A stretch of DNA of 64,000 nucleotides from Kiloniellales bacterium (GTDB lineage: Bacteria > Pseudomonadota > Alphaproteobacteria > Kiloniellales > JAKSDN01), in contig JANQLT010000211.1 of the NCBI GenBank assembly GCA_028280455.1, positions 1 through 64,000 of the forward strand, given 5' to 3'. The position numbers were made by a program, and so were the translations under genes. This document shows positions 44,121-53,104 of this stretch, one piece after another. A model generated the notes under the pieces. The model was not told the DNA's origin, made no database searches, and was given only the letters and a program-made list of their open reading frames with translations. Each line of letters opens with the position of its first letter. Position 1 is the stretch's first letter.

Positions 44121-45227
44121 ATGTTTCTCGGCAATCCCGAGCTCGGATCGAAGGAGGCTTATGTCCCGGGTCTGACCAAGGAGCATGTCGCCAAGACCTT
44201 TGGCATCCCGCTCGAGGACGTTGCCAAGCTCGGCTCCGCGGAGAATCCCTTCGGCCCTTCGCCGCGGGCCGACGAGGCGGTCAAGGCGGCCTTGAACCTC
44301 AGCATCTACCCTGATTGGACGGCAGCCTCGCTGCGCGAGAAGATCGCAACGAAGTACGGCTTTCCGCCCGAGCACGTGATCTGCGGCGCCGGCGAGACGG
44401 AGATCATCTCCTGGATCATTCGTGCCTTCGCGGCGCCCGGCGATCGGGTGCTGATGTTCGTGCCCGCCTTCCCGATCTATCACATGACGGCGGAAAGCGA
44501 GGCTCGCATTCCGGTCTACGTCGGAATGGGCAGCGAGCTCGATTTCCAGTGGGACGACTACATCGCCGCCATCGAGGGCAATGTTCGAATCCTCTTCCTG
44601 ACCAATCCGCACAGCCCGACGGCCCGCCTGATTCCCGAGGAGCGCATCCGCCAAGTCTGCGAGGCGGCCGAGGGGCGGCTGGTCGTGCTCGACGAGGCCT
44701 ACATTCATTTCACGCAGACAAACGGCGGGATGCACCTGCTCCACGACTATCCGAACCTCATCGTGCTGCGGACCTTCTCGAAGGCGTTCGGCTTGGCAGG
44801 GCTTCGCCTCGGCTTCGGCATAGCGGCGCCCGACATCATCGCGCCCATGAGGCACCTGAAGCCGACCTGGAACATGGGCCAGTTGCAGATCGCGGGCGGC
44901 ATCGCGGCGCTCGACGATGACGAGCATGTCAACAAGACGGTCGACGCGATCGTCGAGATGCGCGCCTACGTCACGGAGAAGCTGAGGAAGCTCAACCGCT
45001 TTTCCGTCGTCGGCGAGCCGCGGGCGAACTTCTTCCTGCTTCGGATCGAGGACAAGGCGCTCGACTCCACGACCGTGTTCGAGGAGCTGCTCAAGCGTGG
45101 GGTGATCGTCAAGGACGGCTCCGTGTCTTTCGTCGATCTCGGCAAGCGCTATCTGCGCATCGACGTGAGCTTGAAGAAGGAGATGGATCGACTGGTTTGG
45201 GCGCTGTCCGATATCAGCAACTCTTAG
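44121..45227 (+). CDS. Histidinol-phosphate-aminotransferase-like PLP enzyme
   Basis: A 368-residue fold type I aminotransferase close to HisC in layout: LGSAENPFGPSPRADEA at the start, ICGAGETEIISWIIRAF, FLTNPHSPTARL, VVLDEAYIHF, PLP lysine in RTFSKAFGLAGLRLGFG and the C-terminal RIDVSLKKEMD. AGGAGG five bases before the ATG is the best ribosome site in the window. No other histidine genes are near, so a role in the catabolic island, such as transamination of a released amino acid, is more likely than histidine synthesis. A 56-base gap separates it from the HyuC-type gene. Confidence 0.85.
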   Translation: MFLGNPELGSKEAYVPGLTKEHVAKTFGIPLEDVAKLGSAENPFGPSPRADEAVKAALNLSIYPDWTAASLREKIATKYGFPPEHVICGAGETEIISWIIRAFAAPGDRVLMFVPAFPIYHMTAESEARIPVYVGMGSELDFQWDDYIAAIEGNVRILFLTNPHSPTARLIPEERIRQVCEAAEGRLVVLDEAYIHFTQTNGGMHLLHDYPNLIVLRTFSKAFGLAGLRLGFGIAAPDIIAPMRHLKPTWNMGQLQIAGGIAALDDDEHVNKTVDAIVEMRAYVTEKLRKLNRFSVVGEPRANFFLLRIEDKALDSTTVFEELLKRGVIVKDGSVSFVDLGKRYLRIDVSLKKEMDRLVWALSDISNS

Positions 45228-45283
45228 GCGGCGCAGGCTTGTCCGGCGGTCATGTCGGGAGGGCAATAGGGGAACGGCGGCTG

Positions 45284-46540
45284 ATGGGCTTGGCCGGCAA
45301 GACTATCGCAAGCCATGTGTCCGGCGATCGGCTTTGGGATCGCCTCATGGCGCTCGCCCGCTTCGGCGCCACCGACGCGGGCGGCGTCTGCCGGCTGGCC
45401 CTCTCGAGCGAAGAGATCGAGGCCCGAGCGGAGCTGGTCAAATGGGCGCGGGACATCGGTCTCGAGCCCTCCGTCGACGCGGCCGCGAACCTGTTTCTGA
45501 CGCTCCCTGGCACCGAGCCGGAGCTTCCGCCGATCCTGACCGGCTCCCACATCGATACGCAGCCGACCGGCGGCAAGTTCGACGGCGCCTACGGTGTCAT
45601 CGCGGCCTTGGAGAGCCTCGATGCCATCGTGCGATCCGGGCGTCGGCCCCGTCGCTCCATCGAGGCCGTGGCTTGGATGAACGAGGAGGGCTCGCGCTTC
45701 GCGCCTGGGATGATGGGCTCGGCCGTTTTCGCCGGCGTAAGGCCGATGGCGGAGATAGAGGCCGTAACGGATGCGTCCGGCTGCAGCGTTGGCGAGGCGC
45801 TTGGCCAAGTGCTGGCTGCCGAAGAGGCGCTCCCGCGTCGGCCCCTCGGCTTCCCGGTTGCCGGCTACCTGGAGGCGCATATCGAGCAAGGCGTGGTCCT
45901 GGAACGGGAGGCTACGACGATCGGCGTGGTCATCGGCATCCAGGGCAAGCGGACTTTCCGCGTCGAGATCGATGGCGAGGAGAGCCACGCGGGAACGACG
46001 CCCCGCGGTGCACGGCGCGATGCCCTCGTGAGCGCCGTGCACGTCGTGCAAGCGCTTCAGGACGCCATCTGGGACGAGGCGGACGAGGTCCGCTTCACGA
46101 TCGGCAGGTTCACGGTGACGCCGAACGCACCCTCCGTCGTTCCCGGGAAGGTCGTCTTCTCCATCGACCTCAGGCACGGCGATGCCGAGACCGTGGAGGC
46201 TCTTGGCGACATGATCCCCGGCATCTGCGAGGCGGCGGCCGGCAAATGCACGGCTGCGGTGCAGAAGCTGCTCCACGACGAGCCGCTGGTCTTTCCGGAA
46301 TCGATGCGCGGCCGGATCGGCAAGGCGGCGGACAGGCTCGGCCTCTCCCACATGGAGCTTCCCTCGCCGGCGGGACACGATGCCCGCTATCTGCACAAGG
46401 TCTGCCCGAGCGGCATGATCTTCATCCCCTGCAAGGAGGGGATCAGTCACAACGAGGCAGAGAGCGTGACCATTGCGGACGCGACTGCGGGGACGCAGGC
46501 GCTGGCCGAGGTGGTTTTCGAGCTCGCCGAGCAAGGGTGA
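45284..46540 (+). CDS. HyuC/allantoate amidohydrolase-type Zn hydrolase (M20 family)
   Basis: A 418-residue metal-dependent amidohydrolase of the N-carbamoyl-L-amino acid hydrolase, beta-ureidopropionase and allantoate amidohydrolase group. Metal and active-site segments are GSHIDTQPTGGKFDGAYGV, NEEGSRFAPGMMGS, EAHIEQGVVLE, and GHDARYLHKVCPSGMIF with CKEGISHNEAE. The ATG at 45284 is preceded by AGGGGA. It lies directly before a dihydropyrimidinase-type gene; such pairs open cyclic ureides and then remove the carbamoyl group. Confidence 0.92.
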   Translation: MGLAGKTIASHVSGDRLWDRLMALARFGATDAGGVCRLALSSEEIEARAELVKWARDIGLEPSVDAAANLFLTLPGTEPELPPILTGSHIDTQPTGGKFDGAYGVIAALESLDAIVRSGRRPRRSIEAVAWMNEEGSRFAPGMMGSAVFAGVRPMAEIEAVTDASGCSVGEALGQVLAAEEALPRRPLGFPVAGYLEAHIEQGVVLEREATTIGVVIGIQGKRTFRVEIDGEESHAGTTPRGARRDALVSAVHVVQALQDAIWDEADEVRFTIGRFTVTPNAPSVVPGKVVFSIDLRHGDAETVEALGDMIPGICEAAAGKCTAAVQKLLHDEPLVFPESMRGRIGKAADRLGLSHMELPSPAGHDARYLHKVCPSGMIFIPCKEGISHNEAESVTIADATAGTQALAEVVFELAEQG

Positions 46541-46550
46541 GGCTTGCAGC

Positions 46551-47927
46551 ATGTTGGACCTGTTGATTCGAGGCGGCACCGTCGTCGACGGACAGGGATC
46601 CATGCGCGGCAGCATTGCCGTGGCGGGATCGCGGATCGTTGCGCGCTACGCGGATGGAGCGGAACTGCCCGCTGCGAAAGAGGTGATCGACGCGGGAGAC
46701 CTGCTCGTGCTGCCGGGCATCATCGATCCCCACGTGCATTTCTATGGCGAGGGGATCGGAGAGTACTCGCGGCTGGCGGTCATGGGCGGGGTGACGACCT
46801 TCATCGGCATGATCCGCGGGGCACCGGATGAGCCGCTTTCCGAGGTGGTGGCCCGGCACGAAAGCGAGGCCGCGTCGGTATCGCTCGCCGATTTCTCTTT
46901 CCACGTGGTGCTCTACGACCGGGAAGACTCCATCGGCCAGATTGCCGGGATCGCCGCTCAGGGGCTCCGCTCCTTCAAGATGTTCATGGCCTACAAGCGC
47001 CGCGGCATGATGGTGAGCGAGCGCTTCCTGATCGAGGCGATGGACGAGATCGTGCGCAACGGCGGCATCGCGCTGATCCATGCCGAAGACGGCGAGGTCA
47101 TCGATCGCCTGGAGCGGGGCGCCCTGGCGGAAGGGCGCAGGGCGCCGAAAGACTACGAGCCGACCCGGCCCGACGAGACCGAGGCGGCGGCGATCGAGAT
47201 CGTCGCGCTCTGTTCGCAGGCCACGAGCTGCCCGGCATACATCGTGCACCTGTCGTCGGCGGCCGGGCTGGCGGCGATCGAGCGCGCGCGCCGTCGCGGC
47301 ATCCCGCTTTGGATCGAGAGCTGCCCGCAGTACATCCTGATGGACAATGCGACGCTCTGCAGCCATGGGGCGTCGGCGAAGATCGCTCCGCCTCTGCGGG
47401 CGCCGGCCGACCGGCGGGCCCTGGCGACGGCCCTGGTCAGCGGCGTGATCAATACCATGGGCAGCGACCATGCGAGCCACCGCCCGCCGGACGTCGACGA
47501 GTCGCAAGACGACATCTTCGCGGCGCCTTTCGGCATGCCGGGCGCGCCGACGCTTTGGCCCGCGATGTTCACCTGGGCGGTCGACAACGACATTCCCCTG
47601 CCGATCCTGGCCCGCGCGATGTCCGAGATGCCGGCCAGGCTCTTCGGCTTGGCCCACCGCAAGGGGACACTCCTGCCCGGCGCCGACGCCGACATCATCC
47701 TGATCGATCCGGGCGCGCGGCAGGTCGTCGACGCGGAGAAAATCTGGCCGGAGGTGAGCCCGAGCCCGCTTGTCGGTCAGTCGCTGGGCGGGTGGCCCGA
47801 AGTGACGATCGGGCGCGGCGAAGTGATCTGGCGCGACGGCGCGCCGGCCGCGGCGGGTGGGCGCGGCGAGCTGATCCGCCAGGGCGAGGCGGGGCGGGGC
47901 GATTCGGTGAGGCAAGGCTCGACGTGA
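46551..47927 (+). CDS. Dihydropyrimidinase/hydantoinase-type cyclic amidohydrolase
   Basis: A 458-residue amidohydrolase-superfamily enzyme hydrolysing a cyclic amide or ureide. Metal ligands are H-x-H in DPHVHFYGEG, the carboxylated lysine in SFKMFMAYK, histidines in ALIHAEDGEV and YIVHLSSAAG, and the aspartate in NTMGSDHASH. The length and motif spacing fit D-hydantoinase/dihydropyrimidinase and allantoinase relatives. Ten bases after the HyuC-type stop; its own stop overlaps the start of the MmgE/PrpD gene (GTGA). Confidence 0.92.
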   Translation: MLDLLIRGGTVVDGQGSMRGSIAVAGSRIVARYADGAELPAAKEVIDAGDLLVLPGIIDPHVHFYGEGIGEYSRLAVMGGVTTFIGMIRGAPDEPLSEVVARHESEAASVSLADFSFHVVLYDREDSIGQIAGIAAQGLRSFKMFMAYKRRGMMVSERFLIEAMDEIVRNGGIALIHAEDGEVIDRLERGALAEGRRAPKDYEPTRPDETEAAAIEIVALCSQATSCPAYIVHLSSAAGLAAIERARRRGIPLWIESCPQYILMDNATLCSHGASAKIAPPLRAPADRRALATALVSGVINTMGSDHASHRPPDVDESQDDIFAAPFGMPGAPTLWPAMFTWAVDNDIPLPILARAMSEMPARLFGLAHRKGTLLPGADADIILIDPGARQVVDAEKIWPEVSPSPLVGQSLGGWPEVTIGRGEVIWRDGAPAAAGGRGELIRQGEAGRGDSVRQGST

Positions 47928-49354
47928 AAACGATAGCGCAAAGCCTCGCCGAGTTCGCGTGCAGCCCGCTGAGCGAGGCTGGACTGGAGTCGGCACGTCG
48001 AATGCGAACCTATGCCCTCGACACACTGGCCGTGACGCTCGCGGGGACCCTGGCGCCCTCGAGCGCGCCGATGACGCGGGTGCTTCTCTCGGCCCACGGC
48101 ACGCCCGAGGCCACGATCCTGGCCGTCGGCAAGGTCACCTCCGCCTGGGATGCGGCGCTCGCCAACGGCACCTTCGCCCATGCCCTGGAGCTGGACGACG
48201 ATCATCGGGTCGGCGTGCTGCACCCGGGCGCGGTCGTGGTTCCGGCTGCGCTGGCGGCCGCCGAGGCCTCGAACGCATCGGGCCGGCGGTTCCTTCACGC
48301 GCTTCTCATCGGCTACGAGGTGGCCTGCCGCCTCGGCGAGGTCTTTCGAGGATCCCAGTTCGGTCACGGCGTTCACCCGACCGCCTTGTGTGGCGTGTTC
48401 GGCGCGGCGGCGGCGGCGGCCGTCGCCATGGCGCTGGATGAGGATGCCACTGTCCGTTCCTTGGGGATCGCCGGAACGCAGGCCTCCGGGCTGACCGAAT
48501 GGCGCGCGGACGGCTCCTGGATCAAGCGATTGCATCCCGGGCGCGCCGCGCAGAGCGGTGTGCTTGCCGCGCGGCTGGCGCGCGAGGGCTTCACCGGGCC
48601 GGCATCGGTCTTCGAGGGTCCCGGCGGCTTCTTCAATGCCTTCTCGTTCGGCGAGACCATCGACGTCGGTTCCATGACCCGACGCCTCGGCGAGGACTAC
48701 CGAGCCCTGGCGACGGCGATCAAGCCCTATCCCTGTTGTCGCTTCGAGCACGGGGCCATCGACCTGGCGATCGAAGCTTCGAACAGCGAGATCGCCCTCG
48801 ACGACGTGACGGCCGTGCGCGTGCGGCTCTATCGCACGGACGTGCTCTCCTATCACCAGCAGCCCAAGAACGTGGTCGATGCCCAGTTCAACGTTCCCTA
48901 CGCCGTCGCCGTTGCGCTGCTGCGCGGAGGGGTGAGCCTCGCCGACTTCACCGAAGAGGCGATAAGGGACGAAGAGGTCCTGGCTTTGTGCCGGCTGGTC
49001 GAGGTCGTCGAGGATCCGGACTACACGGCGCGCTATCCCGAGGACTACTGCGTCGAGTTGTGCCTGCGGCTCGAAGACGGCAGCGAGCATCGCTTCTTCA
49101 GCGAGTGCCCGAGCGGCGATCCGGAGGCGGCCCAGTACCGGTCCAACGGGACGCTCTTGCACGAGGAGGTCGAGCGGAAGGCCTTCTCCGTGCTCGGCGA
49201 CTGCGGGTTCGGCGACCACGCGGAGCCGCTTGCGGCCTGCGTTGCGGACTTGGACGACGCTCCGGACCTGCACTCTCTTTGCGCCATCGTCGGCGCTCCG
49301 GCGCAGGCAACCTGCCAAAGCCGTCGGCAGTCCACCTGGGAGACCGGAACATGA
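47924..49354 (+). CDS. MmgE/PrpD-family protein
   Basis: A 476-residue protein of the 2-methylcitrate dehydratase/cis-aconitate decarboxylase/iminodisuccinate epimerase family. The GTG overlaps the preceding stop. Typical segments are ANGTFAHALELDDDH, HGVHPTALCGVFGAAAA, and IKPYPCCRFEHGAIDLA. Family members do dehydration, decarboxylation or epimerisation on substituted di- and tricarboxylates; which applies here is unknown. Its stop overlaps the LLM gene (ATGA). Confidence 0.9.
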   Translation: MKTIAQSLAEFACSPLSEAGLESARRMRTYALDTLAVTLAGTLAPSSAPMTRVLLSAHGTPEATILAVGKVTSAWDAALANGTFAHALELDDDHRVGVLHPGAVVVPAALAAAEASNASGRRFLHALLIGYEVACRLGEVFRGSQFGHGVHPTALCGVFGAAAAAAVAMALDEDATVRSLGIAGTQASGLTEWRADGSWIKRLHPGRAAQSGVLAARLAREGFTGPASVFEGPGGFFNAFSFGETIDVGSMTRRLGEDYRALATAIKPYPCCRFEHGAIDLAIEASNSEIALDDVTAVRVRLYRTDVLSYHQQPKNVVDAQFNVPYAVAVALLRGGVSLADFTEEAIRDEEVLALCRLVEVVEDPDYTARYPEDYCVELCLRLEDGSEHRFFSECPSGDPEAAQYRSNGTLLHEEVERKAFSVLGDCGFGDHAEPLAACVADLDDAPDLHSLCAIVGAPAQATCQSRRQSTWETGT

Positions 49355-50343
49355 AGGTTGGCCTCTACATCACGACGCAATTCACGCCCGAAGTCGATGT
49401 CGCGGCGAGCCGATCCGACATGATCGAGCAGGTGAGGCTGGCGCGGCAGAGCGGCTTCTCGTCCCTCTGGGTGCCGCATCACTACCTGACACAGCCGATG
49501 CAGATGCTGGCACCGATTCCCATGCTCGCCTATCTCGCCCGCGAGGCGGAGGGCATGACGATCGGGCCGAACATTCTCGTCATGCCCCTGCTCAATCCGG
49601 TCCACGTCGCCGAGGACGCCATCACGCTCGACCTGTTGTCGGGCGGGCGCTACGTGCTGGGTATCGGAATCGGCTATCGCGAGGCGGAGTTCAACACCTT
49701 CAACGTGCCGCTCAAGGAGCGCGTCCAGCGCTTTACCGAGAGCATCGAGATCATGCGTCGGCTCTGGAGCGAGGACCGCGTCACGTACCACGGCAAGATC
49801 TTCAACATCGAGGACCTCGGAATCGGCTTGAAGCCGACTCGCCCGGGCGGGCCGCCCATCTGGGTCGCGGCGGTCGTCGACGCGGCGGTCAAGCGCGCGG
49901 CAAGGATCGGCGATGCCTGGCTGATCACCAACTTCGCGCATCTGAAGGCCCTCGAGCCGCAGATGAAGCTCTATCGGGATACGCTCCGAGAGGCGGACAA
50001 GCCGCTCCCGGCGGAGATCCCGATCACGCGCGAATGCTACATCGGGCCGACGCGCGCCAAGGCGATGGAGGAGTGCAAGGCCGCGCTCGAATACAAATAC
50101 GGCGCCTACTCGTCATGGGGGCTCGACAAGCAGTCCAAGGGCGCGGAGTCGTTCGACCAGACCTTCGAGGATTTCGCCAAGGACCGCTTCATCATCGGCG
50201 ACAAGTCCTATGTCGCCGAGGAGATCCAACGCTACAGCGAGACCCTTGGCGTCAACCACTTCCTGATGCGCGTCCAATGGCCCGGCTTGGAGCAGGACAA
50301 AGTCCTGCGGACGATTTCTACGCTCGGCGAGATATTCGCATAG
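49351..50343 (+). CDS. LLM-class, probably F420-dependent oxidoreductase (copy 2)
   Basis: A 330-residue luciferase-like protein. Segments: KVGLYITTQFTPEVDVA, SLWVPHHYLTQPMQMLAP, GGRYVLGIGIGYREAEFNTF, and KPTRPGGPPIWVAAVVDAAV with ARIGDAWLI. It differs clearly from copy 1 (13002) in length and sequence, so it should act on a different step or substrate. The operon includes an F420:NADP oxidoreductase downstream, supporting F420 as cofactor; FMN cannot be excluded. Confidence 0.85.
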   Translation: MKVGLYITTQFTPEVDVAASRSDMIEQVRLARQSGFSSLWVPHHYLTQPMQMLAPIPMLAYLAREAEGMTIGPNILVMPLLNPVHVAEDAITLDLLSGGRYVLGIGIGYREAEFNTFNVPLKERVQRFTESIEIMRRLWSEDRVTYHGKIFNIEDLGIGLKPTRPGGPPIWVAAVVDAAVKRAARIGDAWLITNFAHLKALEPQMKLYRDTLREADKPLPAEIPITRECYIGPTRAKAMEECKAALEYKYGAYSSWGLDKQSKGAESFDQTFEDFAKDRFIIGDKSYVAEEIQRYSETLGVNHFLMRVQWPGLEQDKVLRTISTLGEIFA

Positions 50344-50401
50344 CTTCGGCAATGAAACTCAGCAAGTGATCGTCACCAACAACAGAGGAGGAGCAAGGGT
50401 T

Positions 50402-51436
50402 ATGTTTTGGAAATCGAAACGCTTTGGCATGAAAGCAGGGCTCGTGGGCGTCGCGGCTCTGCTCTTGACCGCTTCGACCAGCATTCCGGTTTTTGCGGCG
50501 GATCTCACGGCGGCTTCGCTTCGACTGAAGTGGCTGCCACAGGCGCAGTTCATCGGCTACTACGTCGCCAAGGAGAAAGGCTGGTACGAGGAGGAAGGGA
50601 TCGATCTCACGATCAATCCCGGCGGCCCGAACATCATTGCGGAGAACATGGTGGGCTCCGGGGCCGATACCTTCGGTCACGGCGGCGGTGCCGCTTCCCT
50701 GCTTCGGGCCCGCGCCAAGGGGCTGCCGATTCTGGGCATCGGCATGATGTTCCAGGAGACGCCCTACCGCTTGGTCGCTCTCGAGGAATCCGGGATCAAG
50801 AAGTTCTCGGACCTGAAGGGCAAGACCGTCTCGACCTGGTTCTCCGGCCCGCAGTTCATCGTCCAGGGTATGTTGAAGAGGAACGGCATCCCGCTCGATG
50901 AAGTCAAGGTGGAGGCGCAGGCGAACAGCATGGTCCCCTTTCTCGAGGGCAAGGTCGACGTGGCGACGGTCACCGTCTACAACGAAGCCCTGGTCTTGAA
51001 GCGGAAGGGCGTCGAGCCCGCCACTGTCTTCAACCCGTCCGAGCTGGGTGTGAACCTTCCGAACGAATCGCTCATCGTCGGCGAACAGGTCGTGAAGGAC
51101 AATCCTAAGCTCATCGAGGGTTTCCTGAACGCGAGCTTGCGTGGCTGGAGCTACGCGCTGACCAATCCGGATGAAGCGGTCGACATCTTGCTCAGCGTCG
51201 TCCCGACCGCCGACCGGACCGAGCAGAAGGAGCAGCTCGAGCAGCTTGGGCCCCTGATCACCTATGGCGTGGCGGGGCAGAAGGGAATCGGCTACATCGA
51301 CACCAAGCAACTGGACTTCACAAACGAGCTGCTCGTCGAGTCCGGTGTCCTCGATGCGCCGGTCGATATCCCGAGCTCCATCGTCCCTCGCTTCTGGGAA
51401 GCCGTTCCGGAGGAGTACAAAGTCATAAGCAACTAG
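50402..51436 (+). CDS. NMT1/THI5-type ABC transporter substrate-binding protein
   Basis: A 344-residue binding protein with a Sec signal peptide (hydrophobic stretch 12-27, cleavage after PVFA at 32). The mature N-terminus LRLKWLPQAQFIGYYVAKEKG is the hallmark of the group that includes thiamine-pyrimidine, nitrate/taurine and riboflavin-type binders. GAGGAGGAG precedes the ATG at 50402. Relatives beside dihydropyrimidinase genes are often predicted pyrimidine or hydantoin binders. It is followed by a hairpin and then its ATPase and two permeases. Confidence 0.9.
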   Translation: MFWKSKRFGMKAGLVGVAALLLTASTSIPVFAADLTAASLRLKWLPQAQFIGYYVAKEKGWYEEEGIDLTINPGGPNIIAENMVGSGADTFGHGGGAASLLRARAKGLPILGIGMMFQETPYRLVALEESGIKKFSDLKGKTVSTWFSGPQFIVQGMLKRNGIPLDEVKVEAQANSMVPFLEGKVDVATVTVYNEALVLKRKGVEPATVFNPSELGVNLPNESLIVGEQVVKDNPKLIEGFLNASLRGWSYALTNPDEAVDILLSVVPTADRTEQKEQLEQLGPLITYGVAGQKGIGYIDTKQLDFTNELLVESGVLDAPVDIPSSIVPRFWEAVPEEYKVISN

Positions 51437-51449
51437 AATGACGGAGACG

Positions 51450-51490
51450 GGCGCGTGTTCCCGCCACCATCGGTGGCAGGAGCACGCGCC
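51450..51490 (+). promoter_or_regulatory. Long intercistronic hairpin after the NMT1-type binding protein gene
   Basis: A 19-position stem (51450-51468 with 51472-51490) with a three-base loop ATC: 17 Watson-Crick pairs, one T-G wobble and one mismatch. It begins 13 bases after the binding-protein stop. No T-run follows. This also argues against translation of the ATPase starting upstream at 51438 inside the hairpin. Confidence 0.7.
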
Positions 51491-51515
51491 GACGGCAGCG
51501 GAGGACGGATGCGTT

Positions 51516-52340
51516 GTGACCCCGAAAATCTGTGTGAAGAACCTCTCCAAGCACTTCACGGCCGGAGTCTCGACGGTTCAGACTCTGGACAACGTGAATT
51601 TGCGGGTGAACGACGGCGAATTCGTCACCTTGGTCGGCCCAAGCGGCTGCGGAAAGAGCACGCTCTTCAACATCATCGTCGGTCTGCTGCCACCGGACGA
51701 GGGCCTGCTCCTGATCGATGGAGAGCAGCAGCCGCATGATCATCTCCTGGGGCAGGTCGCGTTCATGCCTCAGCGGGACATGCTGCTGCCCTGGCGCACG
51801 GTTCTAGACAACGCGATCCTCGCGGCCGAGATCGACGGCGTAGCGAGGGCTACGGCCCGGCAACGGGCCATGGACTCGCTCGACCGCTTTGGCCTTGGCG
51901 GCTTCGAGAGTCACTACCCGAGTCAGCTTTCCGGGGGAATGCGCCAGCGCGTGGCGCTCATGCGGACCTTCATGTTCGACCGCGAGATCATGCTGCTCGA
52001 CGAGCCCTTCGGGGCCTTGGACGCCTTGACTCGCGCCCTGATGCAGCGCTGGCTGTTGGAAGTGTGGGAAGGCGAGAAGCGCACGGTCCTGTTCATAACG
52101 CATGACATCGACGAGGCGATCTATCTCGGGGACCGCGTGCTCGTCATGTCGGCTCGGCCGGGCCACATCAAGCTCGACAAGGAGGTCGCCTTGGCGCGCC
52201 CGCGGGCACCGGACATCATCACGCGACCGGAGTTCGTCGAGCTGAAGCGGGAGCTTCTGGCGACGATCGAGGATGAGAGCCTCAAGGCCTTCGCGGCGAT
52301 GAACAGATCGGTCTCGGACAAGGAGGCGGGCGGGCGATGA
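51516..52340 (+). CDS. ABC transporter ATPase, nitrate/taurine type
   Basis: A 274-residue ATPase. The GTG at 51516 (VTPKICVKNLSKHF) is preferred since GGAGGA lies upstream and the domain starts there; an ATG at 51438 would run through the hairpin. Walker A is VGPSGCGKST, the Q-loop is AFMPQRDMLLPW, signature [15 protein letters not shown], Walker B IMLLDEPFGALDALT, switch ITHDIDEAIYL: all typical of TauB/SsuB/NrtD. Its stop overlaps the first permease start (ATGA). Confidence 0.92.
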   Translation: MTPKICVKNLSKHFTAGVSTVQTLDNVNLRVNDGEFVTLVGPSGCGKSTLFNIIVGLLPPDEGLLLIDGEQQPHDHLLGQVAFMPQRDMLLPWRTVLDNAILAAEIDGVARATARQRAMDSLDRFGLGGFESHYPSQLSGGMRQRVALMRTFMFDREIMLLDEPFGALDALTRALMQRWLLEVWEGEKRTVLFITHDIDEAIYLGDRVLVMSARPGHIKLDKEVALARPRAPDIITRPEFVELKRELLATIEDESLKAFAAMNRSVSDKEAGGR

Positions 52341-53098
52341 GCCGGCGCAGTTCGATCGGGCGCTTCACCGCGCAGCTCTTCGCCTTGCTGGCCATCTTCG
52401 TCGCTTGGGAGTGGTCAGTCTGGCTGTTCGAGATATCGCACGACAAGCTGCCGCCGCTGAGTGTCGTCTTGTCGACCATGTGGTTCGATCGCGCGCCTCT
52501 TGCGGCTGCCGTCGGGACAACCCTTCTCGAAGCCGTGCTCGGGCTCATGGCCGGCACGGCCACGGGCGTCGTGAGCGGGATCGCCTTCTCGCGCTCTCGG
52601 CTTCTCGAGCGGATGTTCCTGCCCTATTTCGTGGCGTCCCAAGCCATCCCCATCATCGCGTTCGGCGCCATAATCATCATGTGGTTCGGAAACGGGATCG
52701 CCTCGAAGGTGATCATCGCCCTCTACCTGAGCTTCTTTCCGGTCGCGGTGAACACGCTGCGCGGCATCCGCTCGGTGGGCGAGGGCGAGATCGGCCTGCT
52801 ACGCAGTTTCGGTGCGAGCCCGACGGCAATCCTGTTCAAGCTGCAATTGCCCGCCGCCCTGCCGTCGATCATGACGGCCGTGCGCCTCGGGGCGAGCCTA
52901 GCCTTGGTCGGCGCCATTGTCGGCGAGTGGTTCGGCGCGAGTCAGGGGCTCGGCGTCGTGCTTCTCATGGCCATGTTCGACTACCGGATTCCGCAGCTCT
53001 GGGCCGGCATTCTGCTTACCGGACTGACCGGCGTCAGCCTCTATGCGGCGATCGTCTTCCTGCACAAGAGAATCGCTTGGTGGCAGGTGGAGGCTTGA
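52337..53098 (+). CDS. ABC transporter permease (first)
   Basis: A 253-residue inner-membrane permease with about six membrane segments. The EAA-type cytoplasmic loop is LLRSFGASPTAILFKLQLPAALPSI; PIIAFGAIIIMWFGNGIASK is also usual in TauC/SsuC relatives. Coupled to the ATPase by ATGA, and followed six bases later by a second permease, suggesting a heterodimeric channel. Confidence 0.9.
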   Translation: MSRRSSIGRFTAQLFALLAIFVAWEWSVWLFEISHDKLPPLSVVLSTMWFDRAPLAAAVGTTLLEAVLGLMAGTATGVVSGIAFSRSRLLERMFLPYFVASQAIPIIAFGAIIIMWFGNGIASKVIIALYLSFFPVAVNTLRGIRSVGEGEIGLLRSFGASPTAILFKLQLPAALPSIMTAVRLGASLALVGAIVGEWFGASQGLGVVLLMAMFDYRIPQLWAGILLTGLTGVSLYAAIVFLHKRIAWWQVEA

Positions 53099-53104
53099 GA
53101 TCCC

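Noticed and set aside
51438-51515. Earlier ATG start for the NMT1-system ATPase
   Set aside because: It would translate through a 19-position hairpin and add a His/Arg-rich segment not found in the family; a GTG with a ribosome site lies just before the conserved domain.
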